Assembly (NCBI GenBank): GCA_016296945.1
Contig: JAEDHQ010000001.1
Coordinates: 1-61,148 of the forward strand
Direction: 5' to 3'
Origin: Bacilli bacterium
Lineage (GTDB): Bacteria > Bacillota_I > Bacilli_A > ML615J-28 > CAG-698
Length of the DNA: 61,148 nt
The notes below the pieces were generated by a model. That model saw only the letters and a program-made list of their open reading frames with translations. It was not told the origin of the DNA and did no database searches. A program made the position numbers and the translations under genes. This document shows positions 8,275-16,946 of this stretch, in pieces; the stretch's first letter is position 1; each line of letters opens with the position of its first letter.

Positions 8275-9384
8275 TTATATATTATATTTTTTGATATCTT
8301 TTATTGTTTTAATTATACAATTTTTCATTCCTTTATTTCGGATTATTTTTTTAATAGGTTCACTTAGATATTTTCTTTCTTTTTTATCTATTTGAAAATA
8401 ACTTGATATCGCACTTTTTTTATTTGATGATAAGTCTGTTAAAGTCTTAGCACCAATTTTTTTTGATATCTCATCTAGAACTTGGACAAACTTTAATCGA
8501 TGTTCATAATCCATTTCCGTAATTGTTTGTTTTACAATATCATCGATTTCTTCGCTATCTTTATCAAACTTCTTTTCATATACAAAATCATTACCAATTA
8601 TTTCCCAAGAGAATATATCATGTTGAAATAAAGAATTTACATTACTATGAACTATTAATTGTTTTTCTGGGTGACAAAAGAGTCTACCAACAACAGATCC
8701 TTGAGGAAGATATGTTGTAATTTTTTTAATTCTTTTTTTATCATATCTATCTTCTAAATTGATAATTCCTTGTCCATCAAAACTATATGCTGCTTTTACC
8801 TTATCATATGCTTGATCACTAATCATTAGTGTTGTATAGATTGAAAGATGTCCGCCTTTGGAATGTCCACAAATAATAATGTCTTTTTGATATTTCTTAA
8901 TTATCTCTTCTACATATTTAACTGCTTTTTGTTGGGCAGATAATTCTTCTTTATATAACATTGAAATATTTTCAATCCAACCAGTTAATGTATCATCTGT
9001 TGCGGATAAACTAATTATCATTAGATTATTAGAAATATGAATCGTTAATGCACAAAACTGGCATTGTGTTTCTTCATTGACATCATTTATATAATCTGAT
9101 ATTTCTAAATCTTTGTACCGATTAGCTTCCCCCATTAAGTAGAATGCTTTAGTTATCGCTTTAGGAATTAATAATCCTAGTCTATAATCTTTCCCTACTG
9201 TTTTCTCATATTGATTGATTGCATCAATAATTTTAATTCTTTTTTTATCTTCTATTGAAGGTACAATCTCTTTGAATTCATGCATTATTATTTGACTAAA
9301 TAATAAGCAGTCTAATTTATTTAATTCGGATTGATCAAAACTTAAATCGCCACGCCATTTAATATAGTCAATTATATTCGTCAT
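8275..9384 (-). CDS. Mbeg1-like (DUF2974) alpha/beta-hydrolase, putative lipase
   Basis: A 369-residue protein with the nucleophile elbow GHSKGGHLSIY at about residue 175, matching the lipase GxSxG pattern. The N-terminus NIIDYIKWRGDLSFDQSELN followed by LDCLLFSQIIM is characteristic of the DUF2974/Mbeg1-like family found in many gut Firmicutes. No signal peptide is visible, so it is probably cytoplasmic; its lipid or ester substrate is unknown. The family call rests on the WRGDLSFDQS opening plus the serine elbow. It lies upstream of the MATE gene on the same strand and is divergent from the membrane-protein pair at 9527. Confidence 0.85.
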   Translation of the reverse strand: MTNIIDYIKWRGDLSFDQSELNKLDCLLFSQIIMHEFKEIVPSIEDKKRIKIIDAINQYEKTVGKDYRLGLLIPKAITKAFYLMGEANRYKDLEISDYINDVNEETQCQFCALTIHISNNLMIISLSATDDTLTGWIENISMLYKEELSAQQKAVKYVEEIIKKYQKDIIICGHSKGGHLSIYTTLMISDQAYDKVKAAYSFDGQGIINLEDRYDKKRIKKITTYLPQGSVVGRLFCHPEKQLIVHSNVNSLFQHDIFSWEIIGNDFVYEKKFDKDSEEIDDIVKQTITEMDYEHRLKFVQVLDEISKKIGAKTLTDLSSNKKSAISSYFQIDKKERKYLSEPIKKIIRNKGMKNCIIKTIKDIKKYNI

Positions 9385-9453
9385 TTTTATCCCTCTTACT
9401 AATTAATATTAAACATTATACCACAAAGCTTAGTTCATTGCCACAATTTTCTA

Positions 9454-9482
9454 TTGATTTTATACTTTCTTTCGTGTATAAT
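9454..9482 (+). promoter_or_regulatory. Sigma-A-type promoter for the 9527 gene pair
   Basis: The -35 box TTGATT (9454-9459) and the -10 box TATAAT (9477-9482) are separated by 17 bases. The start codon of the first paralogous membrane protein follows about 45 bases downstream, with AAGGAG before it. Confidence 0.75.
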
Positions 9483-9526
9483 TTATATAGTTTTTTAATA
9501 ATTATATATATTTTTAAGGAGTTTTT

Positions 9527-10006
9527 ATGGCTAAAAAGAAATCAAATAAAAAGAATACACTAGCACTTGACTATAAAAAAATTGGAATAATTGGTGGAAT
9601 ATTTATAATTCTATGTTTAGTTGTTTTAGTTTTTGTTTTAGCAACTGCCAATAAGTTTTATGAATGCACTGAATATGATTGGTACGAGAAATTCAATTCT
9701 GAAGAAATTAAAACTAGTGATGGTATGGGAGAAATCTATGACTTTTATCGCCTTTTTTTAGAAGATGATAATAAATTTATTTTAAAATATCGTCTTAAAG
9801 ATGGGACAATGATTTACACTGATAAAGGAACATACGAAAAAACTGATACACAATTAATTCTAACTTATGATTCAACTAATCCTTCTCAAGAATTAACACA
9901 AGTTTGCACTTATGAAATTGATGGTAATACTATCACTCGTGATGAATTAGTTGAAGCCCCTGATGGCACAAGAGTTAGAGTTAAACAAATATTTGTTTTA
10001 AAATAA
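9527..10006 (+). CDS. Single-pass membrane protein of unknown function, paralogue 1
   Basis: A 159-residue protein with a Lys-rich cytoplasmic N-terminus, one transmembrane helix (about residues 22-42, IIGGIFIILCLVVLVFVLA) and an extracytoplasmic domain of about 115 residues. The outer domain has FYECTEYD after the membrane and VCTYEIDG near the end, two cysteines that could form a disulfide. In between are FYRLFLEDDNKFILKYRL, KGTYEK and LILTYD, which look like successive strands of a beta barrel or sandwich. The family is not recognised. The next gene encodes a paralogue with the same order of motifs, so this is a tandem duplication. AAGGAG precedes ATG 9527. Confidence 0.85.
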   Translation: MAKKKSNKKNTLALDYKKIGIIGGIFIILCLVVLVFVLATANKFYECTEYDWYEKFNSEEIKTSDGMGEIYDFYRLFLEDDNKFILKYRLKDGTMIYTDKGTYEKTDTQLILTYDSTNPSQELTQVCTYEIDGNTITRDELVEAPDGTRVRVKQIFVLK

Positions 10007-10021
10007 GGAGAAGTAATTTAT

Positions 10022-10504
10022 ATGGCAAAAAAACAAAAAAATATAAAAAATAAAGCAGTAACAAATAAAAGTCATTATTTTGTTTTAGTTGCTATTATTG
10101 TTCTTGTTGCTACTTTCATTTCATTCTTTATTTTTTCAAATAAAGATCGCTATTATGAATGCACACAATTTCTAGATGGTCAAGGCATTGTTAGTCCAAC
10201 TGCCACTAATAATCGCTTAAAAAACTATGAATATTATCGCTTGTATTTGCATGATGATGGCACATTTGTTTTAAAATATCGTTTAGCAGAAACAAGTGAT
10301 GAACGAAAAGAAACAGGAACATATAAATTTAAAAATAATAATACTAAATTAGTTTTAACTTATAATGATCCAAAACAAGAAATGGATGAAACTTGTACAT
10401 ATACAGTTGATGGCGATTATTTAGTACGTGATGAAACAGTTGAATTTTCGATTGATGATACATATTACTATTATATTGTTCAACAAAAATTTAAGTATAA
10501 ATAA
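10022..10504 (+). CDS. Single-pass membrane protein of unknown function, paralogue 2
   Basis: A 160-residue paralogue of the protein encoded just upstream (15 bases between genes). It again has a Lys-rich start, one membrane helix (about residues 21-40) and an outer domain with YYECTQF, YYRLYLHDDGTFVLKYRL, TGTYKF, LVLTYND and TCTYTVDG. The shared framework (ECT, YRL-L-DD, LKYRL, GTY, LTY, CTY-DG) with strongly diverged residues between argues for an old duplication retained by selection. No enzyme motif is visible. The operon ends at the hairpin at 10504-10531. Confidence 0.85.
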   Translation: MAKKQKNIKNKAVTNKSHYFVLVAIIVLVATFISFFIFSNKDRYYECTQFLDGQGIVSPTATNNRLKNYEYYRLYLHDDGTFVLKYRLAETSDERKETGTYKFKNNNTKLVLTYNDPKQEMDETCTYTVDGDYLVRDETVEFSIDDTYYYYIVQQKFKYK

Positions 10505-10531
10505 AAATCGGTAAAAACCGATTTTTTTTAT
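10504..10531. terminator. Rho-independent terminator
   Basis: AAAATCGG and CCGATTTT form a stem around a short A-rich loop, with T on the plus-strand side and A on the other. It can terminate the paralogue pair from the left and may also serve the amidohydrolase frame from the right. Confidence 0.85.
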
Positions 10532-10544
10532 TTTTATTATTAAT

Positions 10545-11717
10545 TTACTCTTTTACAATTTTACCATCTAGAATAACAATATCCGCATTAGTCATTATAT
10601 CTAATGGATTACCGCTCCAGATAACTACATTTGCACATTTTCCTTCTTTGATACTACCAACTAGATGATCAATTTGACACATTTTAGCGGCATTTATTGT
10701 TACTGCTTTTAAAGCTTCTAATTCTGGTAAACCAGCTTTTACAAATAGTGCAAGTTGCACTAGTGTATGTTGTTGTTCAATTACTGGATGATCTGTCATG
10801 ATTGCAAATTCAATCCCGTTTTCATATAATACTTTACCACTTGCAAATGACTTGTTTTTTAATTCATATTTGCTCTTATCGCCTAATGTTGGTCCAATAA
10901 CAACTTTTGTCTTATTTTTCTTTAAAGATTCGGGAATTAGATAACCTTCTGTACAATGATCAATACTTAAGTTTAAGCCAAATTATTCCCCGATTCGAAT
11001 AGCTGTAGCGATATCGTCAGCTTGATGAGCATGAATCTTGACAAGCATTCCGTCAAATACTCTTGCCAATGATTCTAGTTTTATATTAAAATCTGGTTCT
11101 TTTGCATCTTCACCATTTTCTTTTGCTTTTAAATATTCTTTTTTCTTTTGATAATATTTTTGAGCTTTTGTTAGCCACTCACGCATTATAGCGGCAGATG
11201 CCATTCTTGTTGATGGAGAGTTTTTCATATTACCATAACATCTTTTAGGGTTTTCTCCTAATGCCATTTTCATTGCTAATTCCTTAACTAGGATCATTTC
11301 ATCAACAGTTTTTCCATATGGCTTTAAAGCAGTAAAGGTTCCTCCTATAATATTAGCACTACCTGGTCCTGTACATACTGTAGTTACGCCACTTTCAAGT
11401 GCTTCTTTAAAACAGGGATCATGTGGTTTTACCCCATCAATTCCGCGTAATTCTGGTGTGACTGGATTTGTTATTTCATTAACATCACTGCCTGCCCAAC
11501 CAATTGTTGATTCAATTAAACCGACATGGCAATGAGGATCGACTAAACCAGGAGTAACAAAACGATTATCAGCATTAATAATCATGGCATCTTGATAATC
11601 TGATTCATTAAAAGTACCAATTGCTTTAATTAATCCATTTTCAATTAGTAAATCCATCTTTTGATAGTTTATTTCTTCCATTGTAAGTAAATTTGCATTT
11701 TTGATTAAAATCTTCAT
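10545..11717 (-). pseudogene. Amidohydrolase (imidazolonepropionase-like) interrupted by one in-frame TAA
   Basis: One continuous reading frame of about 390 codons is interrupted by a single TAA at 10983-10985, with no frame change. The N-terminal part (11717-10986, 244 codons) has VTPGLVDPHCHVGLIES, which carries the metal-binding HxH, and later DGMLVKIHAHQADD. The part after the stop reads FGLNLSIDHCTEGYLI, then FAIMTDHPVIEQQ and VWSGNPLD, the remaining active-site and C-terminal motifs of the superfamily. The sequence before the stop is RIGE; relatives typically have EEFG here, so a Glu codon GAA changed to TAA would explain it. Neither half alone has the complete metal site. It may be a recent inactivation or a sequence error. 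A GAGGTG site precedes ATG 11717. Confidence 0.9.
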
Positions 11718-11744
11718 TTTTTACACCTCACATAGAAATATTGT

Positions 11745-11773
11745 ATTATAGAATATATATTTTTTCAATACAA
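11745..11773 (-). promoter_or_regulatory. Promoter for the interrupted amidohydrolase gene
   Basis: On the minus strand, TTGTAT (11768-11773) and TATAAT (11745-11750) are 17 bases apart, about 30 bases upstream of ATG 11717. It stands back to back with the GntR promoter. Retention of an intact promoter fits a recent or doubtful inactivation of the gene. Confidence 0.65.
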
Positions 11774-11799
11774 ATATGAAACACTGTTTTTATTAGCTA

Positions 11800-11829
11800 T
11801 TGACATCTGTATTAACTGTATTATATAAT
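11800..11829 (+). promoter_or_regulatory. Consensus promoter of the GntR-ABC operon
   Basis: TTGACA (11800-11805) and TATAAT (11824-11829) with an 18-base spacer form a near-perfect sigma-A promoter 36 bases before the gntR start. It is embedded between the two arms of the inverted repeat described in the next entry. Confidence 0.8.
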
Positions 11830-11851
11830 GATGATACTATAATTAATACAG
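11807..11851 (+). promoter_or_regulatory. Candidate operator for the YtrA-type repressor
   Basis: CTGTATTAA (11807-11815) and TTAATACAG (11843-11851) form an exact 9-base inverted repeat. The arms sit just after the -35 box and just after the transcription start region, so a bound dimer or tetramer would enclose the -10 box. Auto-regulation through such a repeat is usual for YtrA-like repressors; the assignment here is inference from position and symmetry. Confidence 0.6.
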
Positions 11852-11864
11852 AAAGGAGAATCTA

Positions 11865-12206
11865 ATGAACTTTTCTAATAATAATCCTATATATATAGAT
11901 ATCTATAATCAATATAAAAAGTATATTGAATTAGGGATTTATAAACCTAATGACAAGCTTCCTTCAGTTAGAATGCTAGCTAATGATTTAGGAATTAATC
12001 CTAACACTGTCCAACGTGCTTATACAATGTTAGAAGAAAATGGTTTTATTAAAACCTTACCTAAAAAGGGGGTCTATGTTTTAGATACAAATAAAAAAAA
12101 TGCAAGCAAAGAAGAATACTTAAAAAAACAAATCCTATCATTAAAGAATAGTTTTGTAACCAAAGATGAATTATTAAAAATTATTTCGGAGGTATATGAT
12201 GATTAA
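11865..12206 (+). CDS. GntR family regulator, YtrA subfamily
   Basis: A 113-residue protein. Residues 1-75 are a GntR winged helix-turn-helix: NPIYIDIYNQYKKYIELGIY, then LPSVRMLANDLGINPNTVQR (recognition helix) and LEENGFIKTLPKKGVYV (wing). The remaining 40 residues form a short helical tail as in YtrA proteins, which lack the large effector domain of other GntR members. YtrA-type repressors usually control the ABC transporter genes next to them, and here the ATPase gene overlaps the stop codon. AAAGGAG precedes ATG 11865. The inverted repeat around its own promoter is the likely binding site; the inducing signal is unknown (cell-wall antibiotics in Bacillus YtrA). Confidence 0.92.
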   Translation: MNFSNNNPIYIDIYNQYKKYIELGIYKPNDKLPSVRMLANDLGINPNTVQRAYTMLEENGFIKTLPKKGVYVLDTNKKNASKEEYLKKQILSLKNSFVTKDELLKIISEVYDD

Positions 12207-13083
12207 AATTAATAACCTTTCAAAAACATTTACAAAGAAAAATGTCTTACGAAATTTGAATTTAGAGATTAAAGATGGATCAATTTTTGGACTAATTGGT
12301 ATCAATGGAGCAGGTAAATCAACTCTCTTGCGATTACTATCAGGTGTTTTAAAAGCTGATAGTGGTGAGATTTTATTTGATGGCATCAATATTTTTGATA
12401 ATGTGAATGTAAAAAAAGATATTTTCTTTTTGCCAGACGAACCATACTATTCAGCAAACTCTACAGCAAAAAATATTGTAGATTTCTATAGTACTTTTTA
12501 TGATCTAAACAAATTAAAGTTTTATGATATTATTTCAAAGTTCAAACTAGATATTAATCATACAATAAAAAATTACTCTAAAGGTATGAAAAGACAGTTA
12601 TTTATTGCTATTGCTTTTGCAATTGCACCAAAATATTTATTTTTAGATGAAGCATTTGATGGACTTGATCCATTAGCTAGATTAATCTTTAAACGTGAGT
12701 TAAATGAACTAATTGCTGAAAAGAAAATCACTGTTATTATTTCAAGCCATAGTTTACGTGAACTTGAAGATATTTGTGATTCTTATGGATTACTAGATGG
12801 TGGTAATATTTCTTATACTGGTTTTATCGAGGATCACAAATCTATTTATCATAAATATCAACTTGCATTTATCAACGAGTTAGAACGCAAAGATTTTGTT
12901 GATATTAATATAGTTTCTTTCAATCGCATTGGAAGAATAATTAAACTTATTGCGAAAGGCGAAGAAGCTGAAATTGATGAAAGGCTGAAAAAATATAATC
13001 CTTTAATTATAGATAAGATTAATATTGATTTTGAAGAATTATTTATTATTGAAGTTGAAGGAAAGGGGTATATCAATGAATAA
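12199..13083 (+). CDS. ABC transporter ATP-binding protein
   Basis: About 294 residues. Walker A is GINGAGKSTLLRLL (about residues 37-50), the signature region is degenerate (NYSKGMKRQLFIA), Walker B is KYLFLDEAFDGLDPLARL and the switch histidine is in VIISSHSLREL. The signature has YSKGMK in place of LSGGQ, which is common in this exporter class. Two ATGs are possible (12196 and 12199); the CGGAGGT site at 12188 fits 12199 better. The gene overlaps the regulator upstream and the membrane protein downstream, so the three are translated together. It energises the adjacent permease; the exported substrate is unknown. Confidence 0.92.
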   Translation: MIKINNLSKTFTKKNVLRNLNLEIKDGSIFGLIGINGAGKSTLLRLLSGVLKADSGEILFDGINIFDNVNVKKDIFFLPDEPYYSANSTAKNIVDFYSTFYDLNKLKFYDIISKFKLDINHTIKNYSKGMKRQLFIAIAFAIAPKYLFLDEAFDGLDPLARLIFKRELNELIAEKKITVIISSHSLRELEDICDSYGLLDGGNISYTGFIEDHKSIYHKYQLAFINELERKDFVDINIVSFNRIGRIIKLIAKGEEAEIDERLKKYNPLIIDKINIDFEELFIIEVEGKGYINE

Positions 13084-14077
13084 AGCATATTTTAAACATT
13101 CTTTTTTATCTGAAGTAAAAATGATGTTATTTCTTTTTCTTATTGGATTTCTTTTTTATCCTATAGTTTGTCTTACATCAGATTTTTATCAAGTTACAAA
13201 TATATCACAAAATATTGAAAAAATATCATCAAGTCAAGTTGGGATGGCTATTACTTTTTTAGCGATAATTAGTTATGTAGTCCCTGTAATTAAATTTCAA
13301 TATCTACAAAAGAAAAATCAAATCGATTGCTTTTATTCCTTACCAATTAAAAGAAGAAATTTAACTTTGATCAATTTATTAGTAGGTTATTTACAAATCA
13401 TTATTCCTTATACATTAATATATTTCCTTGGTATGGTAATCACTATACTCAAAACAGATATCTTTCATTATATTTGGTATTTGCCTTTATATGGTATCTC
13501 TTTAATTCTTGCTTTAGGTTTATTCTTATTTAATAGTTTTATTTTTACAAGAGGAAACAGTATCATTGATGGAATCATTATGATGTGTTTATATTCTTTT
13601 GTTGGTTTTTTAACTATTGAAATGTTAAATACTTCCGCAGATAGAAGTATTATCGATGAGGCATACGGAATTACTTTTTCTCCTTTTATTGAAATAGGTA
13701 ATTTTTATGATTATGCAATAAGATATAATAAACATTCTAATAATCTTAATATACTATCGTTTATTTATCCTATTATCTTAGGCATTATTGGAATTGTGGG
13801 AATGATTATTATTCCAAATACCGATAAAGCAGAACGTGCTGAACAAATTACTAATTCATATTGGGGATATCGTGTAATAATTCCGTTTTATTTTCTAAGT
13901 ATTGGTTTCGTAATCTCAGCAAGCACTACTTCATTTATTCTTTTTGTAAGCTTGTTAACTATTGCATATTTGATTGGTGAAGTTATTCATTATCGCAGAT
14001 TTAAACTCCCCCGTAAGGTATTTATCGTTCTTGGTTCTTGTATTCTAGCTCTAATTGTTTTTTCATTACTATTTTAA
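13076..14077 (+). CDS. ABC transporter permease-like membrane protein
   Basis: A 333-residue protein starting MNKAYFKHSFLSEVKM at ATG 13076, supported by AAAGGGG seven bases upstream; the frame is open further upstream inside the ATPase gene but has no good start. About eight hydrophobic segments are visible, including FLFLIGFLFYPIVCL near the start and IVLGSCILALIVFSLLF at the end. The segment QIDCFYSLPIKRRNLTLINL after the second helix resembles the cytoplasmic loop of ABC-2 type permeases (DFYHSLPIKR), which recurs in YtrC/D-like proteins. With the overlapping ATPase it forms a YtrA-controlled export or sensing system. Confidence 0.85.
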   Translation: MNKAYFKHSFLSEVKMMLFLFLIGFLFYPIVCLTSDFYQVTNISQNIEKISSSQVGMAITFLAIISYVVPVIKFQYLQKKNQIDCFYSLPIKRRNLTLINLLVGYLQIIIPYTLIYFLGMVITILKTDIFHYIWYLPLYGISLILALGLFLFNSFIFTRGNSIIDGIIMMCLYSFVGFLTIEMLNTSADRSIIDEAYGITFSPFIEIGNFYDYAIRYNKHSNNLNILSFIYPIILGIIGIVGMIIIPNTDKAERAEQITNSYWGYRVIIPFYFLSIGFVISASTTSFILFVSLLTIAYLIGEVIHYRRFKLPRKVFIVLGSCILALIVFSLLF

Positions 14078-14102
14078 AATTATGCAATATTAGGTAAATA
14101 AA

Positions 14103-14135
14103 AATGACTAGGTTTCCTAGTCATTAATTTTTTAT
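14103..14135. terminator. Bidirectional rho-independent terminator
   Basis: AATGACTAGG (14103-14112) pairs with CCTAGTCATT (14116-14125) around a 3-base loop, with T-rich sequence on the plus side and A-rich on the other. It separates the ABC operon from the convergent riboflavin transporter gene. Confidence 0.85.
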
Positions 14136-14160
14136 TATATTCTTTTATTATTTTTTAAAA

Positions 14161-14850
14161 TTACTCATTTTGATTATTTGGATCACTTTGGCTATCATTA
14201 TCTACTATTTCTGTTTCACCATCAACAAATTTTCCATCTAATTTTTGCATTAGTTTTGAAACTCTCTTATACACAAAGTAGGTAATAACGCATACTATAA
14301 ATGCCAACATTGCATTAAATGGAATGGCAACTGCTAAAATATAATAAAGCATAAAGTTTTGTTCTGTAACGCCATTAACAAAAGACAATAAATTTACAAA
14401 ATATCCAGCATCAAGATGGAACAATTTCATATATGATGGAATAATAATTAACCAGTTTGCTATTGCAGCAAATACTACCCATGAAACAAAAGCACAAACT
14501 AAGGCAATGATTCCACCTGTTTTTGTATGTTCTTTTTTGTAAACTAAAGAACTAATCAAAACACAACTTACGCCAATAACTAAATCAGCAAGTTCTCCAA
14601 CACCTAATGTTCCTGTAAATGGTAGTTTAATTAGTGATCTAATAACAACTACTGTTACACCACCAACTGGACCAACAACAAATCCACAAATGATTGCAGG
14701 AAGATTTGAAAATTGAATATCCAAGTATTCTGGAAACACTGGAATAATCAATGTAGCTGGCATCTTTACATAATAAAGCACAATCGAAAGAGCCGCAAAG
14801 ATTGCAACTTTGGACATGTAGCTAATGCTACTTTTTCTGAAACTTTTCAT
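14161..14850 (-). CDS. ribU: Riboflavin ECF transporter substrate-binding (S) component
   Basis: A 229-residue membrane protein with five or six helices, typical of ECF S components, beginning KSSISYMSKVAIFAALSIVL. The segment LDIQFSNLPAIICGFVVGP, followed by a helix with VVIRSLIKL, fits RibU-type proteins. Family members bind riboflavin and work with a shared ECF ATPase/T module not present in this window. The FMN riboswitch directly upstream makes riboflavin the likely substrate and indicates shut-off when FMN is plentiful. The C-terminal 25 residues are acidic and Asn/Gln-rich (DNDSQSDPNNQNE). The gene is followed by the bidirectional terminator at 14103. Confidence 0.92.
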   Translation of the reverse strand: MKSFRKSSISYMSKVAIFAALSIVLYYVKMPATLIIPVFPEYLDIQFSNLPAIICGFVVGPVGGVTVVVIRSLIKLPFTGTLGVGELADLVIGVSCVLISSLVYKKEHTKTGGIIALVCAFVSWVVFAAIANWLIIIPSYMKLFHLDAGYFVNLLSFVNGVTEQNFMLYYILAVAIPFNAMLAFIVCVITYFVYKRVSKLMQKLDGKFVDGETEIVDNDSQSDPNNQNE

Positions 14851-14859
14851 AAACCCCTA

Positions 14860-14975
14860 TCCTTTCATCTAGACTTTTACTATCGGTATTGGAATTTCAC
14901 CAATTCAGCAATTTAGTTTCTAAATCGCTCGCGGACTATTACCACCGGTCTGGAATTACACCATGCCCCGAATAT
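14860..14975 (-). promoter_or_regulatory. FMN riboswitch (RFN element)
   Basis: On the minus strand the conserved blocks of the RFN element occur in order: TTCGGGGCATGG, GACCGGTGG, AGTCCGCGAGC, GGTGAAATTCC and AGTCTAGATGAAAGGATA. The closing stem can be drawn between TATTC (14975-14971) and GGATA (14864-14860). The AGGGG ribosome site of ribU (14854-14858) adjoins that stem and I see no clear terminator between, so control of translation initiation is more likely than attenuation. The 5' end of the element coincides with the stop codon of the upstream gene. Confidence 0.95.
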
Positions 14976-16927
14976 TAATTTAATATATCATCGATTTGAT
15001 TATTTATCTTCCAATAACTATCATCAATCAAAGATAATAATTTTGAGTGAGGATATTTAATACTTTGTGATTGTTCTTTATCACCAATATTATATGAATA
15101 TTGTAAATATGGAACATAAGTACTGATTGGAGTTTCAATAAATCCATCGACTAGACAATATTTTACACCATCTATTAAAATAAAACAAGTACTAATTGCA
15201 TTATCTGGATCATATATTGAAATCTCGTATATATATTTATCATTTTCAACTCTTAAATTACAATTTTCTAGCTTTGGAGGAATCTTATTTACTTTAATTT
15301 TATCTGAAATTTCCACAGTATCAGTGGTATTATCTTTTTGATACTCAATATTGATTTTATAATCATATTCGGTATCTCTTGCAAAACCACTTACTATTAA
15401 TTGATATGTTTCTTTTGTCGCATCTATTTTATAATCTTTATCATTAATGTTAATTACTATATCTTTTAAAAGATAACCATGCATATCTAAATCTAAATCA
15501 AAAATTATTTCATTTTCGGAAATATTATTTACTTTTAATTTTGCTTCTGGTTTTCTTCTTTCTACTAGTAGTAAAGCACTTAGATTTGCTCTTGCAGAAC
15601 CATCACTTGGAGAATTAATAATTGAGAAGCCTCCATTTTCGTTTTTCACAACAGCTGTAACAGATCCACCACCATCCATTTGATATGCTTCAACAACACC
15701 ATAACTCTTTAATATTGCATTTAATTCCCAAAAGTTTGCACCACTTGCTCCAATATTTTCTTGTAGTCCATCAACAGCTACTAAAACAATTTCACCCGTT
15801 GCAGTTCTACCGACTACAGCACGAGGATATCTTCTAGTATTATATGTATTCGAACTTTCTATTCTATTATCAGTATCATTATATCGTTGAATTGTATGAA
15901 AACCAATTGCTGATTCAACTTTCGCAAAATCACCTTCGATTTCATATTGTACTAATACTCTTTTCCCAACATCTAAAGCTGCAATTAAATTTTGATCATT
16001 CGTATCAATTGCAAAATCACCATAACCAATTGTTGCTGTATTACTTACCTCTGTAATTACACCTTTGCCAAAGAAAGCATTATAAGCATCATTTGGTTTA
16101 TATTGATAATCAATGGAATTTGATGCGTACACTCTTTCCGCATCTTTAATAACATATAAATTACCTGTAATATCTATATCTTTTACAGTTTGCTTAGAAT
16201 CATAATAACTAGTCCAAACAGTTGTTTCATTTAAATATGGTGTCTCATTAATTGCACTTACTTGGAACTTTTCTAAACGATTTCCATCTTCATCTAAAAT
16301 ATATAAGAATATTCCATCAATTCGTAAATCTCCATATTTAATATTAGCAGACCCATTAATAATAGGATCATTTGATCCATTTTGTAGGAATGCGGCAATA
16401 TTTTGTCCGCCACTAACAGGAATTCCGGTCATAATAAACCAACCTTCACTATCACATATCATAGGATAATATGGTTGTGGATAATAATAGTCTTTTCCTA
16501 ATCCCCCTATATTTTCTCCAAAACCAGTAACATATTGGTCAGCATTGATAGCCCCAATTACTTTCCAATCTGGATGATGAAGCTCATAGTCTTGGGCAAT
16601 TGTGGCAACATTTGCTCTTTTCAATTTCCCATCATCTTCGCTAACCGCCCATGTTACTACTTTACTATTTTCTGTTTGTTTTTGAGAAAAAACAAATAAA
16701 GATTGATTAACAGTACTTCCATTATATGTAGTTGTTCCTATTTCATGTTTACAACTAGTATAATCTCCTGTATTATCACTCTTTGTTTCTAAATATGTAT
16801 AGCTAGCAGTTCCATCGTCATTGTAAGTAATCGCTCTCACAACAAAAAACGATGCATTGAAAGTATATAGAATAGAAAATAAAGTTAAAACAAATAATAA
16901 TTTTTTAAGAATACTTTTTAAATTCAT
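14975..16927 (-). CDS. Secreted phosphodiester glycosidase (NAGPA/DUF2233-like) protein
   Basis: About 650 residues. The N-terminus MNLKSILKKLLFVLTLFSIL is a signal peptide, so the protein is exported; no sorting motif is visible. The middle (about residues 120-450) matches the phosphodiester glycosidase domain: GAINADQYV, PRAVVGRTATGEIVLVAVDG, then YQMDGGGSVTAVV and SDGSARANLSALLLVE, the usual DGGGSxT active-site signature. The domain is shared with the human uncovering enzyme NAGPA and bacterial exopolysaccharide proteins. The C-terminal 200 residues look like beta-sandwich modules (NNISENEIIFDLDLDMHGY). ATG 16927 is preferred over 16945 because GGTGGTGA precedes it. The substrate is probably a cell-wall or exopolysaccharide glycan; this is inference. 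Confidence 0.87.
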   Translation of the reverse strand: MNLKSILKKLLFVLTLFSILYTFNASFFVVRAITYNDDGTASYTYLETKSDNTGDYTSCKHEIGTTTYNGSTVNQSLFVFSQKQTENSKVVTWAVSEDDGKLKRANVATIAQDYELHHPDWKVIGAINADQYVTGFGENIGGLGKDYYYPQPYYPMICDSEGWFIMTGIPVSGGQNIAAFLQNGSNDPIINGSANIKYGDLRIDGIFLYILDEDGNRLEKFQVSAINETPYLNETTVWTSYYDSKQTVKDIDITGNLYVIKDAERVYASNSIDYQYKPNDAYNAFFGKGVITEVSNTATIGYGDFAIDTNDQNLIAALDVGKRVLVQYEIEGDFAKVESAIGFHTIQRYNDTDNRIESSNTYNTRRYPRAVVGRTATGEIVLVAVDGLQENIGASGANFWELNAILKSYGVVEAYQMDGGGSVTAVVKNENGGFSIINSPSDGSARANLSALLLVERRKPEAKLKVNNISENEIIFDLDLDMHGYLLKDIVININDKDYKIDATKETYQLIVSGFARDTEYDYKINIEYQKDNTTDTVEISDKIKVNKIPPKLENCNLRVENDKYIYEISIYDPDNAISTCFILIDGVKYCLVDGFIETPISTYVPYLQYSYNIGDKEQSQSIKYPHSKLLSLIDDSYWKINNQIDDILN

Positions 16928-16946
16928 ATCATTCACCACCAACATA

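Noticed and set aside
10983..10985. Recoding of TAA or a different genetic code.
   Set aside because: TAA ends many other genes here and TGA ends others normally; one interrupted gene does not support recoding.
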